Below, one piece after another: positions 8,253-17,249 of a stretch of 40,312 bases of DNA. This stretch comes from Chitinophaga pinensis. GTDB lineage: Bacteria; Bacteroidota; Bacteroidia; CAMBQF01. The DNA lies in NCBI GenBank assembly GCA_945869825.1, contig CAMBQF010000008.1:1-40312 (forward strand). The letters are read 5' to 3'. The translations under genes and the position numbers were made by a program. Positions within the stretch are counted from its first letter, which is position 1. Each line of letters starts with the position of its first letter. The notes beneath the pieces are model-generated. The model made no database searches. It saw nothing but the letters and a program-made list of their open reading frames with translations, and was not told the DNA's origin.

Positions 8253-8984
8253 TTAATGGCACTCTATAACCTTATGGTCATCAAGCTTGCTGCATTGGCT
8301 TACGGGGTGGTTATTGTGCATTAGGGGGCTAACGTAGGGTATGCCCAAATTCATTCCCCGTAAAATAAACAGGGTGCCAATAAGCACCATGGCGTAGGGT
8401 ACTAGTTTGCCCAGGCTTCGGCGGAGTGATAGGCTTACTTTGTTTTTTACCAGCACCAGGGTGGCCATTACGGGCAGGGTGCCTAAGCCAAACAGTGCCA
8501 TATATAGCGCACCAGAATACCAGTTGCCTGTGGTGGCGGCCCCGGCAAGGCCTATGTATACAAAGCCACAGGGTAATAGGCCGTTTAGCAGGCCTATAAC
8601 AAACAGGGTAATGAAACCTTTTTTGGCAAACTGCTTAGCCATGGCTGCTTGTAGCTTGCCAATTGCGCGGCTATAAAATTGGGGTGTGCCTGTAAAACTA
8701 CCAGCCAGTAGAGGTACGGATACCAGCAGCAGTATAAACACCCCCAATGCTATTGAAAATACTTGCTGAAACCCGGCTAACGATACGGTGTAGCCTATGG
8801 CACCAAAAACCAAACCCAGCAAGGCGTATGTAGTTGCCCTGCCTACGTTGTACAACACCGCAGCCCAAAGCCTGCCGCCTATGCCATGCCCGGGTACAGG
8901 CAGGGCAAGGGCTATGGGGCCGCACATGCCTATGCAGTGCAGGCTACCCAAAAGGCCAATGGTTAATGCGGCTATAAATTGCAT
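8253..8984 (-). CDS. TauE/SafE (DsbD_2)-like membrane protein of the cbb3 oxidase locus
   Basis: 243 residues with about six hydrophobic segments. Two pseudo-symmetric motifs are visible: GLLGSLHCIGMCGPIALALP at the N-terminus and GLLNGLLPCGFVYIGLAGA in the middle, each with Cys and Pro in a membrane segment as in the DsbD_2 / 'sulfite exporter TauE/SafE' family. Members next to cco genes are thought to take part in copper or cytochrome maturation. The C-terminal tail (HNNHPVSQCSKLDDHKVIECH) is His/Cys-rich and could bind metal. It is the last gene of the locus, starting two bases after the ccoH stop, so it is translated with ccoGH. Confidence 0.8.
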   Translation of the reverse strand: MQFIAALTIGLLGSLHCIGMCGPIALALPVPGHGIGGRLWAAVLYNVGRATTYALLGLVFGAIGYTVSLAGFQQVFSIALGVFILLLVSVPLLAGSFTGTPQFYSRAIGKLQAAMAKQFAKKGFITLFVIGLLNGLLPCGFVYIGLAGAATTGNWYSGALYMALFGLGTLPVMATLVLVKNKVSLSLRRSLGKLVPYAMVLIGTLFILRGMNLGIPYVSPLMHNNHPVSQCSKLDDHKVIECH

Positions 8985-8986
8985 TA

Positions 8987-9439
8987 TTACTGTATGAATA
9001 TGGCTAGTTTGCTGAAGTACTTTTTGCCGGCGGCTTCCCAGTCTACCAACAAACTGTAGTTGCCACGTTTTAGGCGGGTGGTAGGTACTACCATTTTACC
9101 ATCGGCATTGGCAGCCACAGGTACGGTAATATCGTCGGCAGAGTTGGATGGGCGATAGAACAGCACTGTGCCGCTGTAGGGCCCCTTTACCTCTGCCGGA
9201 AATGTTACCACTACCCCATCGGCCGTTTGTATGGCGCTAACGGGTTGGGTAAGGCCTTCGGCATTGTCCATTTTATCCAGCTTGTTTTGGTAACCCACTT
9301 CCTGTGCATAGTAGTCGGGCGTTACAAGGTCTACCTTTTCGCCCAGGGCTTTGAACACGGCAGTAAGTATTAACACAATAAATATTGCGTAGGCTACTAC
9401 TATTTTGGTTCCCCAATTCCACTTTAGTTTTAGTTTCAT
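8987..9439 (-). CDS. ccoH: FixH/CcoH-family cbb3 oxidase assembly protein
   Basis: 150 residues: a short basic N-terminus (MKLKLKWNWGTKI), one membrane segment (VVAYAIFIVLILTAVFKAL, residues about 13-31), then a periplasmic beta-rich domain that opens with the FixH-typical D-L-V-T-P-D-Y-Y-A-Q-E block. FixH/CcoH proteins assist assembly of cbb3 oxidase with the CcoI copper pump. It sits six bases after ccoG. No regulatory site of its own is visible, so it is probably transcribed with ccoG. Confidence 0.85.
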   Translation of the reverse strand: MKLKLKWNWGTKIVVAYAIFIVLILTAVFKALGEKVDLVTPDYYAQEVGYQNKLDKMDNAEGLTQPVSAIQTADGVVVTFPAEVKGPYSGTVLFYRPSNSADDITVPVAANADGKMVVPTTRLKRGNYSLLVDWEAAGKKYFSKLAIFIQ

Positions 9440-9445
9440 AGCTGT

Positions 9446-10873
9446 TTATTTTTTGTTGCGCATAAATGGGCCTAAAAAGTTGGTTTTCACCACGTCTATT
9501 TTTTTACCGTTGGAATAAACCCCAATTTTAATTGGCATTTTGCGCTCTGTTATATCGGCTTTGTTTAGGTAGATAAAGAATACCCTCTCCAGCGATGCCT
9601 CTTTAGGTACTACCATACTATTGCTGCCAACAAGCTTAATGCTACCCTTAATGCCTTCTTCAAGCTTCAACTCAACAGGAAGCTCGTAGTGGGTTTTGTT
9701 AAGCAGCTTTAGGTTATATATGTTTGATATGGTAACACTATCGGGCTGTTCCTGGTACAGCATACCCGATGCACGCAGTACGGTTGCCTGCACATCATCG
9801 CGGGTGGCTAAAAGAAACACCAACACGCCTACAAGCAATGCCAGCACTACAGAGTAGGCACGCATACGGGTTGTAAAGCGTAGTTTCTCGCCTTTAGCTA
9901 TGCCGTCTTCAGAGTCGTAGCGGATAAGGTCAGTAGGTTTGCCTACGCTTTCCATAACACCATCGCAGGCATCAATACAGGCGGTGCAGTTTACACACTC
10001 CAGCTGCGTGCCGTTGCGTATATCTATACCTGTAGGGCATACGCGCACACACAGGCCACAGTCTATACAATCGCCACCTTTGCGTTCGGCATTTTTGCGA
10101 AGGTGCTCGCGGGGTTCGCCACGAATGTAATCGTAGGCAACTACTATGCTCTTTTTATCGAGCAACACGCCTTGCAAACGGCCGTAAGGGCATACTATTA
10201 GGCATACCTGCTCTCTAAACCAAGAGAACACGCCGTAGAACACAAAGGTGAAGATGATAAGGCCTATAAGGCTGCGTACGTTGTCTGATAAGTTCAGGTA
10301 GATGTCTTTTACCTGGTCGAAGCTGATGATGTAGGACAGAAAGGTATTGGCAATAAGGAACGACAGGGCAAAAAACGCGGTATGCTTTAGTACCCGCTTG
10401 CGTATTTTTTCGGCTGTCCAGGGGGCTTTGTTTAGTGCTTTTTGGGCACCGGCATCGCCTTCTATCAGGTATTCAATTTTTCTGAATACCATTTCTAAGA
10501 AGATAGTTTGTGGGCAAACCCAACCACAAAATACCCTCCCGAAAATGATGGTGAAGAGTACTATAAACACCATAAAGGTGAGCATGCCCAGCATGAATAT
10601 AAAGAAATCCTGAGGCCAGAAAATAACCCCAAACAGGATGAATTTGCGCTGTAGGATATTGATTAGGAATAATGGCTCGCCGTTTAGCTTTATCAGTGGT
10701 AAGGTAAAAAGTACTGCTAAAAAGCCCCAGCTGATATAAGTGCGGTACTTATATAGCTTCCCCTTTGGTTTTTGGGGGTAAACCCAGTTGCGTTTGCCCT
10801 GCTGGTTTATAGTAGCTACCGAATCACGAAACGAACCATCACCTTGATGGGGGTCTCCTTTCAAATTGTCCAT
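9446..10873 (-). CDS. ccoG: Cytochrome c oxidase accessory protein CcoG (polyferredoxin-like)
   Basis: 475 residues, usual length for the family. Several membrane segments in the first half carry the paired motifs FGRVFCGWVCPQTIF and CLIVCPYGRLQG. A 2x[4Fe-4S] ferredoxin domain follows (about residues 265-305) with CIDCGLCVRVCPTGID and CVNCTACIDACD. After a further membrane helix the C-terminal part is an Ig-like periplasmic domain. CcoG is implicated in copper reduction during cbb3 assembly. Its ATG is 25 bases downstream of the terminator that covers the ccoP stop, so its expression depends on read-through or an unseen promoter. Confidence 0.95.
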   Translation of the reverse strand: MDNLKGDPHQGDGSFRDSVATINQQGKRNWVYPQKPKGKLYKYRTYISWGFLAVLFTLPLIKLNGEPLFLINILQRKFILFGVIFWPQDFFIFMLGMLTFMVFIVLFTIIFGRVFCGWVCPQTIFLEMVFRKIEYLIEGDAGAQKALNKAPWTAEKIRKRVLKHTAFFALSFLIANTFLSYIISFDQVKDIYLNLSDNVRSLIGLIIFTFVFYGVFSWFREQVCLIVCPYGRLQGVLLDKKSIVVAYDYIRGEPREHLRKNAERKGGDCIDCGLCVRVCPTGIDIRNGTQLECVNCTACIDACDGVMESVGKPTDLIRYDSEDGIAKGEKLRFTTRMRAYSVVLALLVGVLVFLLATRDDVQATVLRASGMLYQEQPDSVTISNIYNLKLLNKTHYELPVELKLEEGIKGSIKLVGSNSMVVPKEASLERVFFIYLNKADITERKMPIKIGVYSNGKKIDVVKTNFLGPFMRNKK

Positions 10874-10891
10874 GCTCTTAAAATTTTAATT

Positions 10892-10922
10892 AAAAAAAGG
10901 TGGGGGTTATTTAACCCCCACC
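10892..10922 (-). terminator. Intrinsic terminator overlapping the ccoP stop codon
   Basis: A perfect 10-bp stem (GGTGGGGGTT / AACCCCCACC) with a 4-base loop is followed on the minus strand by seven T. The stop codon of ccoP (10909-10907) is inside the hairpin. It would separate the structural oxidase genes from ccoGH. Confidence 0.88.
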
Positions 10923-12172
10923 TTACTATTAGCTACTACACTGTCTGCCTTAACAATGGCAGAATCTTTAGGCGCAGCTACAACTTCTTCTTTCCACAAG
11001 TCGCCCTGTGGCGCTTTAGCACCTGCGGGGTTACTTCCTGCTAACGATTTGATATAGCTGCTAACCTCTTGTATTGTTTTGGGTGATAATTGCGATTTCC
11101 ACGATTGCATACCATTGGGAGTACCTGTAGTTATGGTCTTGAATATGTTTTTAATGCTGCCACCATAAACCCAGTACTCATCTGTTAGGTTAGGGCCAAT
11201 ATTGCCCTGGCCTTTATCGCCATGGCATGCTATGCACATACCCTCAAAAGTGGCTTTACCATTAGCTAAAGATGCTGCATCAGTAAGCAGGGTAACTGTT
11301 TCTTCATTAACCATTACCTCACCTTTAGCTGCCATTTTCTTCATCAGTTCGGCCTTGTCGGCATCAGCATCAGTCAATTCCTGCGCATATTCTGCACCTT
11401 GCAAATCGCCTGTACGTAGCACGTGGTAGTGAAACAGATAAACAAATGCAAATACTATTGATATTACAAAACCATACAACCACCAAGGAGGTAGGGCATT
11501 ATCCAGCTCACGGATGCCATCATACTCATGGTCAAACACAATAGCTTCTTCCTGTTCAATAGGCACGGCGCGTGTTAACCATTTTTGCATAAACGATGGT
11601 TTGCGTGCTTTTTCAACTTTAGCCTTAACAGCAAACTCTTCCAACACCACAGCATCTGCCACTAAGCCATTGGCTACAAACAGCCTTTTAATAGAAGCTA
11701 TTAGCGCCAGTATTATGGTAAACTCCAGAATAATAAACATTAAACTTATTATAACAAACGGGTCTAAAGCCGGTGGTTTAGGCTGGGTTACCTGTTCAAC
11801 TGCAGTAGCAGCGGTAGCAGTAGCATCTTGCGCAAATGCTGTTACTGTTGATAATATTATCAAAGCAATAACACTAGCTCCCCTAACCCATGTAGTGCGG
11901 GTTTCGTGCTTATCTTCTATCAGTTTACCGTCGTGTTTTTTAATTTCAACATTAGTATACTGGCGGCCGAGGCCTTTTAAAACACTTGCCAATACTGTTA
12001 TTACTATCAATAGTAATATGACAACAATTATTAAGCCTGAGTGGGTTGGGTTAAAAAACGCATCCCAGCTTTGTGCGGCTTTTACAGCTTCAGTTTGACC
12101 AAATGCAACAACTGAAAATAACAATGCTGTAATACCTGCTATTAGTCTTATTTTATTTACTCTGCTTTTCAT
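10907..12172 (-). CDS. ccoP: cbb3 oxidase subunit III (CcoP), monohaem, with extended N-terminus
   Basis: 421 residues. The core is recognisable: the N-terminal CcoP motif FDHEYDGIRELDNALPPWWL followed by a membrane helix (FVISIVFAFVYLFHYHVL), then one cytochrome c domain with CIACH at about residues 313-317 and a probable Met ligand in TPNGMQSW. Proteobacterial CcoP has two haems; one is common in Bacteroidota. The first 165 residues are unusual: two successive blocks, each with a signal-like hydrophobic helix ending AFGQ or AFAQ and then a long membrane helix. The protein would thus cross the membrane about five times. Its start overlaps the end of ccoQ by one base. The stop codon is inside a terminator. 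Confidence 0.9.
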   Translation of the reverse strand: MKSRVNKIRLIAGITALLFSVVAFGQTEAVKAAQSWDAFFNPTHSGLIIVVILLLIVITVLASVLKGLGRQYTNVEIKKHDGKLIEDKHETRTTWVRGASVIALIILSTVTAFAQDATATAATAVEQVTQPKPPALDPFVIISLMFIILEFTIILALIASIKRLFVANGLVADAVVLEEFAVKAKVEKARKPSFMQKWLTRAVPIEQEEAIVFDHEYDGIRELDNALPPWWLYGFVISIVFAFVYLFHYHVLRTGDLQGAEYAQELTDADADKAELMKKMAAKGEVMVNEETVTLLTDAASLANGKATFEGMCIACHGDKGQGNIGPNLTDEYWVYGGSIKNIFKTITTGTPNGMQSWKSQLSPKTIQEVSSYIKSLAGSNPAGAKAPQGDLWKEEVVAAPKDSAIVKADSVVANSKVGVK

Positions 12173-12366
12173 TAGTTTAGGTTTTCAGGGGTTTTACCAT
12201 TGTTATCTAAAGGCATCGCTTCCATCTCGGCTACATACCCTTTGCGTAAAAAAATTACATAAGCGGTAACACCAAGAAAAAAGAGTACGAAAATCATCAT
12301 AGATACCAGTGGGTAAACTTCAATGCCCACTATCGTTTCGGCGTATTGTTTTATAAACTTAAACAT
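12172..12366 (-). CDS. ccoQ: CcoQ-like small membrane subunit
   Basis: 64 residues with one central membrane helix (VYPLVSMMIFVLFFLGVTAYVIFLRKGYV) followed by a short soluble tail, as in CcoQ/FixQ, which stabilises the cbb3 complex. The sequence is too short to identify alone; the call rests on position between ccoNO and ccoP, with two bases after ccoNO and a one-base overlap with ccoP. Confidence 0.8.
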   Translation of the reverse strand: MFKFIKQYAETIVGIEVYPLVSMMIFVLFFLGVTAYVIFLRKGYVAEMEAMPLDNNGKTPENLN

Positions 12367-12368
12367 GG

Positions 12369-14501
12369 TTACTTAGTGTTTAATACGTTATCTTTTTTCT
12401 CAGCTTTTATATCGGAACCAAGGCGTTGCAGATAAGCTATAAGGCCTATAATCTCTTCGTCGCCGTTTACCATAATTTTCTCCTTAGCAAGGTTTTCTTT
12501 TATAGTATTTGCCTGTGCTCTTAAGTCTTTATTGGCAACAGCATCATAACCTGCAGGGTATGGTACACCCAGGGTTTGCATTGCACGTATTTTGGCTGGG
12601 GTAGATGCGGTATCTAACACATCATCATACAACCATGGGTAACGAGGCATAATAGAGCCGGGTGATGTTGATGGAGGATCGTACATGTGGTTATAATGCC
12701 ACGAGTTTGTTTGCCTTCCACCTTCTCTGGCCAAATCGGGGCCGGTACGTTTAGAGCCCCATTGGAATGGGTGGTCATAAATAAACTCACCGCCTTTAGA
12801 GTAATCGCCATAACGCTCGGTCTCACTACGGAATGGGCGTATCATTTGCGAGTGGCAGGTATAACAGCCTTCGCGTACATAAATATCCCTGCCCTGCAAC
12901 TCAAGCGGGGTATATGGTTTTACTGTGCTTATGGTTGGTATGTTAGATTTGATTAGGAATGTTGGAAGGAACTCAACAATACCACCTACTAATATTACAA
13001 CCAGTGCAATTACTAATAAGGCAATAGGGCGGCGTTCAACCCAACGGTGCCAGTAGCCATCGTCGTGCACTTTTTGTCCGCGTAGTGCCGGCGCTTCAGC
13101 GGCTTCGTTAGCAACCAATTTGCCTGATTCTGCAGTTCTCCAAAGGTTGTACACCATTATCAGCGAACCTGCAATGTACATGGTACCACCAATACCGCGC
13201 ATCATATACATAGGTTTTAGCTGTTTGGTAACATCTAAAAAGGTATATACTAAGTTTCCGTCTGGCGAGAATTCTTTAAGCATCAAGGCATTCATAAAAC
13301 CACCCCAATACATAGGTATGGTATAGAATAGTATACCTAAGGTTGCAATCCAAAAGTGCCAGTTAGCCAATTTAGCTGAGTGTAGTTTGGTATTATATAA
13401 TCGTGGTATCATCCAATACAGCATACCAAAAGTTAGCATACCATTCCAACCCAAAGCACCAACGTGCACGTGGGCAATAATCCAGTCGGTAAAGTGGCCT
13501 ATAGCATTAAAGTTTTTAAGCGATAGCATGGGGCCTTCAAAAGTTGCCATACCATAAGCGGTAATAGCCACTACCATAAATTTCAATACTACATCTTCGC
13601 GTACCTTATCCCAAGCACCACGCAGTGTTAAAAGGCCGTTTATCATACCTCCCCACGATGGAAATATCAGCATTATAGAGAATACAACACCTAATGATTG
13701 GGCCCAGTCTGGCAAGGCAGTGTATAACAAGTGGTGTGGGCCCGCCCATATGTATAAGAAAATTAAAGCCCAAAAGTGGATAATTGAAAGACGGTATGAG
13801 TATACCGGCCGGCCAGCTGCCTTAGGTACAAAATAATACATCAAACCTAAGTAAGGAGTAGTTAAGAAAAACGCTACCGCGTTGTGGCCATACCACCATT
13901 GCACAAGGGCGTCTTGCACACCTGCGTACCAAGAGTAGCTTTTAAAAAGGCTTATAGGTAACTCAAAAGAGTTTACAAGGTGTAATACAGCTACAGTAAC
14001 AAATGTTGCTATATAAAACCAAATAGCTACATACAAGTGCTGCACGCGACGTTTAATAATGGTACCCACCATGTTGATACCAAATACTACCCAAACAAGG
14101 GTTATCAAAATATCAATAGGCCACTCAAGCTCTGCATATTCTTTACCTGTTGTTAAGCCTAAGGGCAGTGTTATAGCTGCTAATAGAATTATTGTTTGCC
14201 AACCCCAGAAATTAATTTTGCTCAACACATCGCTAAACATGCGGGCTTTAAGCAACCTTTGCAATGAGTAGTATACGCCTGCAAAAATACCATTACCCAC
14301 AAACGCAAAAATCACCGCGTTGGTGTGTAATGGCCTAATACGGCCAAACGTTGTAAACGGCAGGTTTAAGTTTAATGCGGGGTAATACATCTGAAAAGCG
14401 GCCAATAAGCCCACCAGCATGCCTATTACGCCCCAGAAAACCGATGCAAACGCAAAGTTTTTGACTATCCGGTTGTCGTACTCAAATTTCTCTAATTCCA
14501 T
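12369..14501 (-). CDS. ccoNO: cbb3 oxidase subunits I and II fused (CcoN-CcoO)
   Basis: 710 residues. Residues about 1-480 are CcoN: 12 membrane helices, haem b ligand in RPLHTNAV (His59), Cu-B/haem region in QWWYGHNAVAFFLTTP, the Tyr-bearing helix LMYYFVPKAAGRPVYSYRL, WAGPHHLLYT with the two Cu-B histidines, and HFTDWIIAHVHVGALGWNG with haem ligands. After a charged linker and one membrane helix the rest is CcoO, a monohaem cytochrome c with EGCYTCHSQMIRPF (Cys546, Cys549, His550) and a Met-containing PGSIMPRYPWL. Fusion of the two subunits is common in Bacteroidota. It reduces O2 with high affinity and pumps protons. ccoS ends two bases upstream. Confidence 0.97.
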   Translation of the reverse strand: MELEKFEYDNRIVKNFAFASVFWGVIGMLVGLLAAFQMYYPALNLNLPFTTFGRIRPLHTNAVIFAFVGNGIFAGVYYSLQRLLKARMFSDVLSKINFWGWQTIILLAAITLPLGLTTGKEYAELEWPIDILITLVWVVFGINMVGTIIKRRVQHLYVAIWFYIATFVTVAVLHLVNSFELPISLFKSYSWYAGVQDALVQWWYGHNAVAFFLTTPYLGLMYYFVPKAAGRPVYSYRLSIIHFWALIFLYIWAGPHHLLYTALPDWAQSLGVVFSIMLIFPSWGGMINGLLTLRGAWDKVREDVVLKFMVVAITAYGMATFEGPMLSLKNFNAIGHFTDWIIAHVHVGALGWNGMLTFGMLYWMIPRLYNTKLHSAKLANWHFWIATLGILFYTIPMYWGGFMNALMLKEFSPDGNLVYTFLDVTKQLKPMYMMRGIGGTMYIAGSLIMVYNLWRTAESGKLVANEAAEAPALRGQKVHDDGYWHRWVERRPIALLVIALVVILVGGIVEFLPTFLIKSNIPTISTVKPYTPLELQGRDIYVREGCYTCHSQMIRPFRSETERYGDYSKGGEFIYDHPFQWGSKRTGPDLAREGGRQTNSWHYNHMYDPPSTSPGSIMPRYPWLYDDVLDTASTPAKIRAMQTLGVPYPAGYDAVANKDLRAQANTIKENLAKEKIMVNGDEEIIGLIAYLQRLGSDIKAEKKDNVLNTK

Positions 14502-14503
14502 GG

Positions 14504-14677
14504 TTATAATTGTTTATCAGTAGTTTCTGAATTAATCTTTTCGTCGTCAAAAAGTATGCGGACCGATGGGGTGTAATCATCCTCAAACTGGCCACCTTTT
14601 ACCGCCCACAAAAAGGCAGCTAAAAAGCCTACAGCCACTGTTACACTTACCCCTATTAGTACTATTATCACGCTCAT
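14504..14677 (-). CDS. ccoS: CcoS-type cbb3 oxidase maturation protein
   Basis: 57 residues beginning MSVIIVLIGVSVTVAVGFLAAFLWAVKGGQFEDDYTPSVRILFDD: one membrane helix followed by the diagnostic G-Q-F-E/D-D-D and a short acidic tail of CcoS/FixS, needed for cofactor insertion into CcoN. A longer in-frame reading up to 14746 is possible, but its extra residues run through the promoter and do not resemble the family, so ATG at 14677 is chosen. It is the first gene of the ccoSNOQP transcript, two bases from ccoNO. Confidence 0.88.
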   Translation of the reverse strand: MSVIIVLIGVSVTVAVGFLAAFLWAVKGGQFEDDYTPSVRILFDDEKINSETTDKQL

Positions 14678-14699
14678 TATGGGTGTATTTTTACAGTAG

Positions 14700-14769
14700 C
14701 AAAAATAGTTTGGCCCCAGAGGGAGCGAAATGACGTGCATCAGCACAAAACATGATATATATCATGTTT
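14700..14769 (-). promoter_or_regulatory. Promoter and FNR/CRP-like operator of ccoSNOQP
   Basis: A perfect 22-base palindrome spans 14748-14769; its core is TGAT-ATAT-ATCA, one base per side from the FNR consensus TTGAT-N4-ATCAA. Downstream on the minus strand TATTTTTG (14707-14700) matches the Bacteroidota -7 box, 23 bases before the ccoS ATG. The palindrome centre is 51.5 bases upstream of the first base of the -7 box, near -62 to -65 from the expected start site, like a class I activator site. Which CRP/FNR-family protein binds is unknown. Confidence 0.65.
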
Positions 14770-14803
14770 GCCAATATCTTTCAATGGTATTAAAACAGAA
14801 TAC

Positions 14804-17245
14804 TTAGCGGCTTATAAGCCTAGAGAAAATACCAGTACCCAGCACTGCTACCAAAATGGCGCTAACCGATGCTATAGGCATTAATATTGCGGCAACTAAT
14901 GGCGAAAGAATGGCCTGAGCCCCTATTATTACCCCTACCACATTGTATACTCCTGATACCAGCAAAGCAGTAATAATAACCCATTTTACAGCATGCGAAT
15001 AATTGATAAACCCACGTATTTTTGAGAATGATGCGGCATCCAGTATCGCATCGCAAGCCGGCGAAAAATTATTGATATTGTCTGATACTGCTATGCCAAC
15101 ATTGCTCTGTTTTAACGCACCTGCATCATTCAACCCGTCCCCTATCATCAATACACGTTTCCCCCCGGCCTGTAGTTTTTTTATTATCTCCAGCTTATCG
15201 CTTGGGCTTTGGTTAAAATACATTTTTGTTTTGCATCCGAACAGCATACGCAGTTCTTTCCGCTCGCTGTCATTGTCACCCGACACAATATATACGGCAT
15301 ACTTTTTACCAAGGTAACGGGCCAAATCTTCAAGCCCTTCGCGGTAATTATTTTTTATACTGAATGAACATACCGCCTGGCCATTTATGGCAATATATAC
15401 TGCCGAATTGTTTTGGTTATCAGCCACCTCAATGCCTATAAAATCTGCCGAGCCTGCTTTTATGGTTGTACCGTTTACAACTGCAGTAATTCCTTTGCCA
15501 GACTCTTCCACAAAATGCTCCACTTCATAGTAAGCATATCCTTTTAAATAATCGTTTACAATTTTACTTAGTGGGTGGGCGCTGTGGCGCACCGCAGAGC
15601 GTATAAGCTTAAACTCACTATCATCAATAGCTTTACCTCGTAAGGGTAAAATATCCACCTGCGCCTCTCGGCTTTGGGTTATGGTTCCTGTTTTATCAAA
15701 CACCACACAGTTTATTGCCGATAGGTGCTCAAGCACCTGCGCGTTTTTCAAGTAAAGTTTGTTTTTGCCCACCATACGCATTGCATTGCCCAAAGCAAAC
15801 GGCGATGTTAGCGCCAACCCGCAAGGGCACGATATAATTAGGATAGCAATAAACGCATCCATTGCTTTATGCACATTTGGCCACCAATAAGCTGCAGCCG
15901 CAAACGACAATAGCAAAATCAACACAGTAAAATACTGCCCTGCTTTGTTTGCCAGTTTGGTTATCCCACCCTCTTCATCAACCTTGGTAAAGGTTTCGTC
16001 ATTCCACAAACGGGTAAGGTAGCTGGCCGATACCTCTTTCATTATCTTCAGCTCTATAGCCGGCCCTTGTTGTCTTCCGCCCGCATAAACAGTTTCTCCG
16101 CTATGGCGTTCGTTTATAACGGCTTCGCCCGTAACAAAACTATAATCGATAGTAGCTAAGGGCGATAGTAATAATGCATCAGCCGGAATAACCTCGTGGT
16201 TGCGTACTACTATATTATCGCCTATTTTAAGTTCTGATATAGGAACACTTTTCTCCACCCCGTCTTTCTTAAGCATTACTGATACAGGGAAGTATGATTT
16301 GAAATCGCGCTCAAACGATAAGGTTTGGTACGTTTTACTTTGAAAAGCACGACCTATCAGCAAAAAGAAAATAAGGCCAGATAGCGAGTCCATAAAGCCA
16401 GGGCCAACATGCCATAATATCTCGTAAACGCTGCGTATAAAAGTTATAGCAAGCCCAAGCGATACAGGCAAATCAATATTTAGCACCCTTTGCTTTAAGC
16501 CGTGGTACGCCGATACAAATATGTGCGATGCACTGTAAAACACTGCTGGTAGCGATAAGCCTAAGCTTAGGTAACTAAAAGTGTGCTGCAAATCGGCACT
16601 TACATTGCCCTCTCCTGCAAAATATTCAGGAAAGCTAAGCATCATAATATTGCCCGCACAAAAGCCCGCTACGCCTACTTTATACCAAAGTTCCTTTCCT
16701 GTCTTTTTCAGCTGCTTTTGCTCTAAATCGGCAATATCAATATGGGGCTCGTAGCCTACTGATGTTAACAGTTCTACCACCCTGCGCAATGTTAATTCAC
16801 TTTCATTATAGGTAAGGCTTACCGTGCGCTTTAAAAAATTTACCTGCGAGCGTATAAAGCCTTTGTGCAGCTTGTGCATATTCTCCAACAGCCATATGCA
16901 CGATGTACAGTGTATGCCCGGCACAAAAAACGATACCGATGTTTGTTTACCGTCGGTAAACTCTATAAGCTGTGTTTTTATTTTAGCATCATCAAGGTAG
17001 GCAAAGCGGCCTTCGTACAGGGGTACTTTCTGTGTTGTACCTGGTGCTCCTTCATTATTAAGGTCGTAGTAATTACAAAGGTTACTGCTATCCAGTATTT
17101 CGTATACCGACTTACAACCATCGCAGCAAAAGTGCTTATCGTGGGCAATAATATCTGTTGTGCGGCACTCTTGCCCACAATGGTAACACCAAAGCTTTTC
17201 TTTAACCTTTGCCCCCTTTACTATCGGTTCTTCTGCTATTAACAC
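14804..17245 (-). CDS. ccoI: Copper-exporting P1B-type ATPase CcoI (FixI)
   Basis: 813 residues. The N-terminus has a Cys-rich putative metal-binding segment (WCYHCGQEC, CCDGC) typical of CcoI. An HMA domain follows with GIHCTSCIWLLE. Then come eight membrane helices with the CPC ion-binding motif (Cys473-Pro-Cys475), the actuator motif VTGEA, the phosphorylation site DKTGT (Asp517), HP in VRHSAHPLSK and the hinge GDGLNDAGAL. CcoI exports Cu(I) to the periplasmic side for the Cu-B centre of CcoN. The only usable start is GTG at 17245; an in-frame TAA lies four codons upstream. A -7 box lies within five bases of the GTG, suggesting a leaderless or nearly leaderless message. The gene is separated from ccoS by a promoter/operator. 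Confidence 0.95.
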   Translation of the reverse strand: MLIAEEPIVKGAKVKEKLWCYHCGQECRTTDIIAHDKHFCCDGCKSVYEILDSSNLCNYYDLNNEGAPGTTQKVPLYEGRFAYLDDAKIKTQLIEFTDGKQTSVSFFVPGIHCTSCIWLLENMHKLHKGFIRSQVNFLKRTVSLTYNESELTLRRVVELLTSVGYEPHIDIADLEQKQLKKTGKELWYKVGVAGFCAGNIMMLSFPEYFAGEGNVSADLQHTFSYLSLGLSLPAVFYSASHIFVSAYHGLKQRVLNIDLPVSLGLAITFIRSVYEILWHVGPGFMDSLSGLIFFLLIGRAFQSKTYQTLSFERDFKSYFPVSVMLKKDGVEKSVPISELKIGDNIVVRNHEVIPADALLLSPLATIDYSFVTGEAVINERHSGETVYAGGRQQGPAIELKIMKEVSASYLTRLWNDETFTKVDEEGGITKLANKAGQYFTVLILLLSFAAAAYWWPNVHKAMDAFIAILIISCPCGLALTSPFALGNAMRMVGKNKLYLKNAQVLEHLSAINCVVFDKTGTITQSREAQVDILPLRGKAIDDSEFKLIRSAVRHSAHPLSKIVNDYLKGYAYYEVEHFVEESGKGITAVVNGTTIKAGSADFIGIEVADNQNNSAVYIAINGQAVCSFSIKNNYREGLEDLARYLGKKYAVYIVSGDNDSERKELRMLFGCKTKMYFNQSPSDKLEIIKKLQAGGKRVLMIGDGLNDAGALKQSNVGIAVSDNINNFSPACDAILDAASFSKIRGFINYSHAVKWVIITALLVSGVYNVVGVIIGAQAILSPLVAAILMPIASVSAILVAVLGTGIFSRLISR

Positions 17246-17249
17246 ATGG

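Noticed and set aside
14678-14746. Longer start for ccoS
   Set aside because: The extra residues pass through the predicted -7 box and have no resemblance to CcoS; ATG 14677 gives the usual family length.
14735-14746. GTGC-ATCA-GCAC stem beside the FNR-like palindrome as a second operator
   Set aside because: Only four paired bases per arm and no second copy elsewhere; not supported.
14809-14820. Palindrome GGCTTATAAGCC at the end of ccoI as terminator or operator
   Set aside because: It lies within the last codons of ccoI, has no T run, and is short enough to arise by chance.
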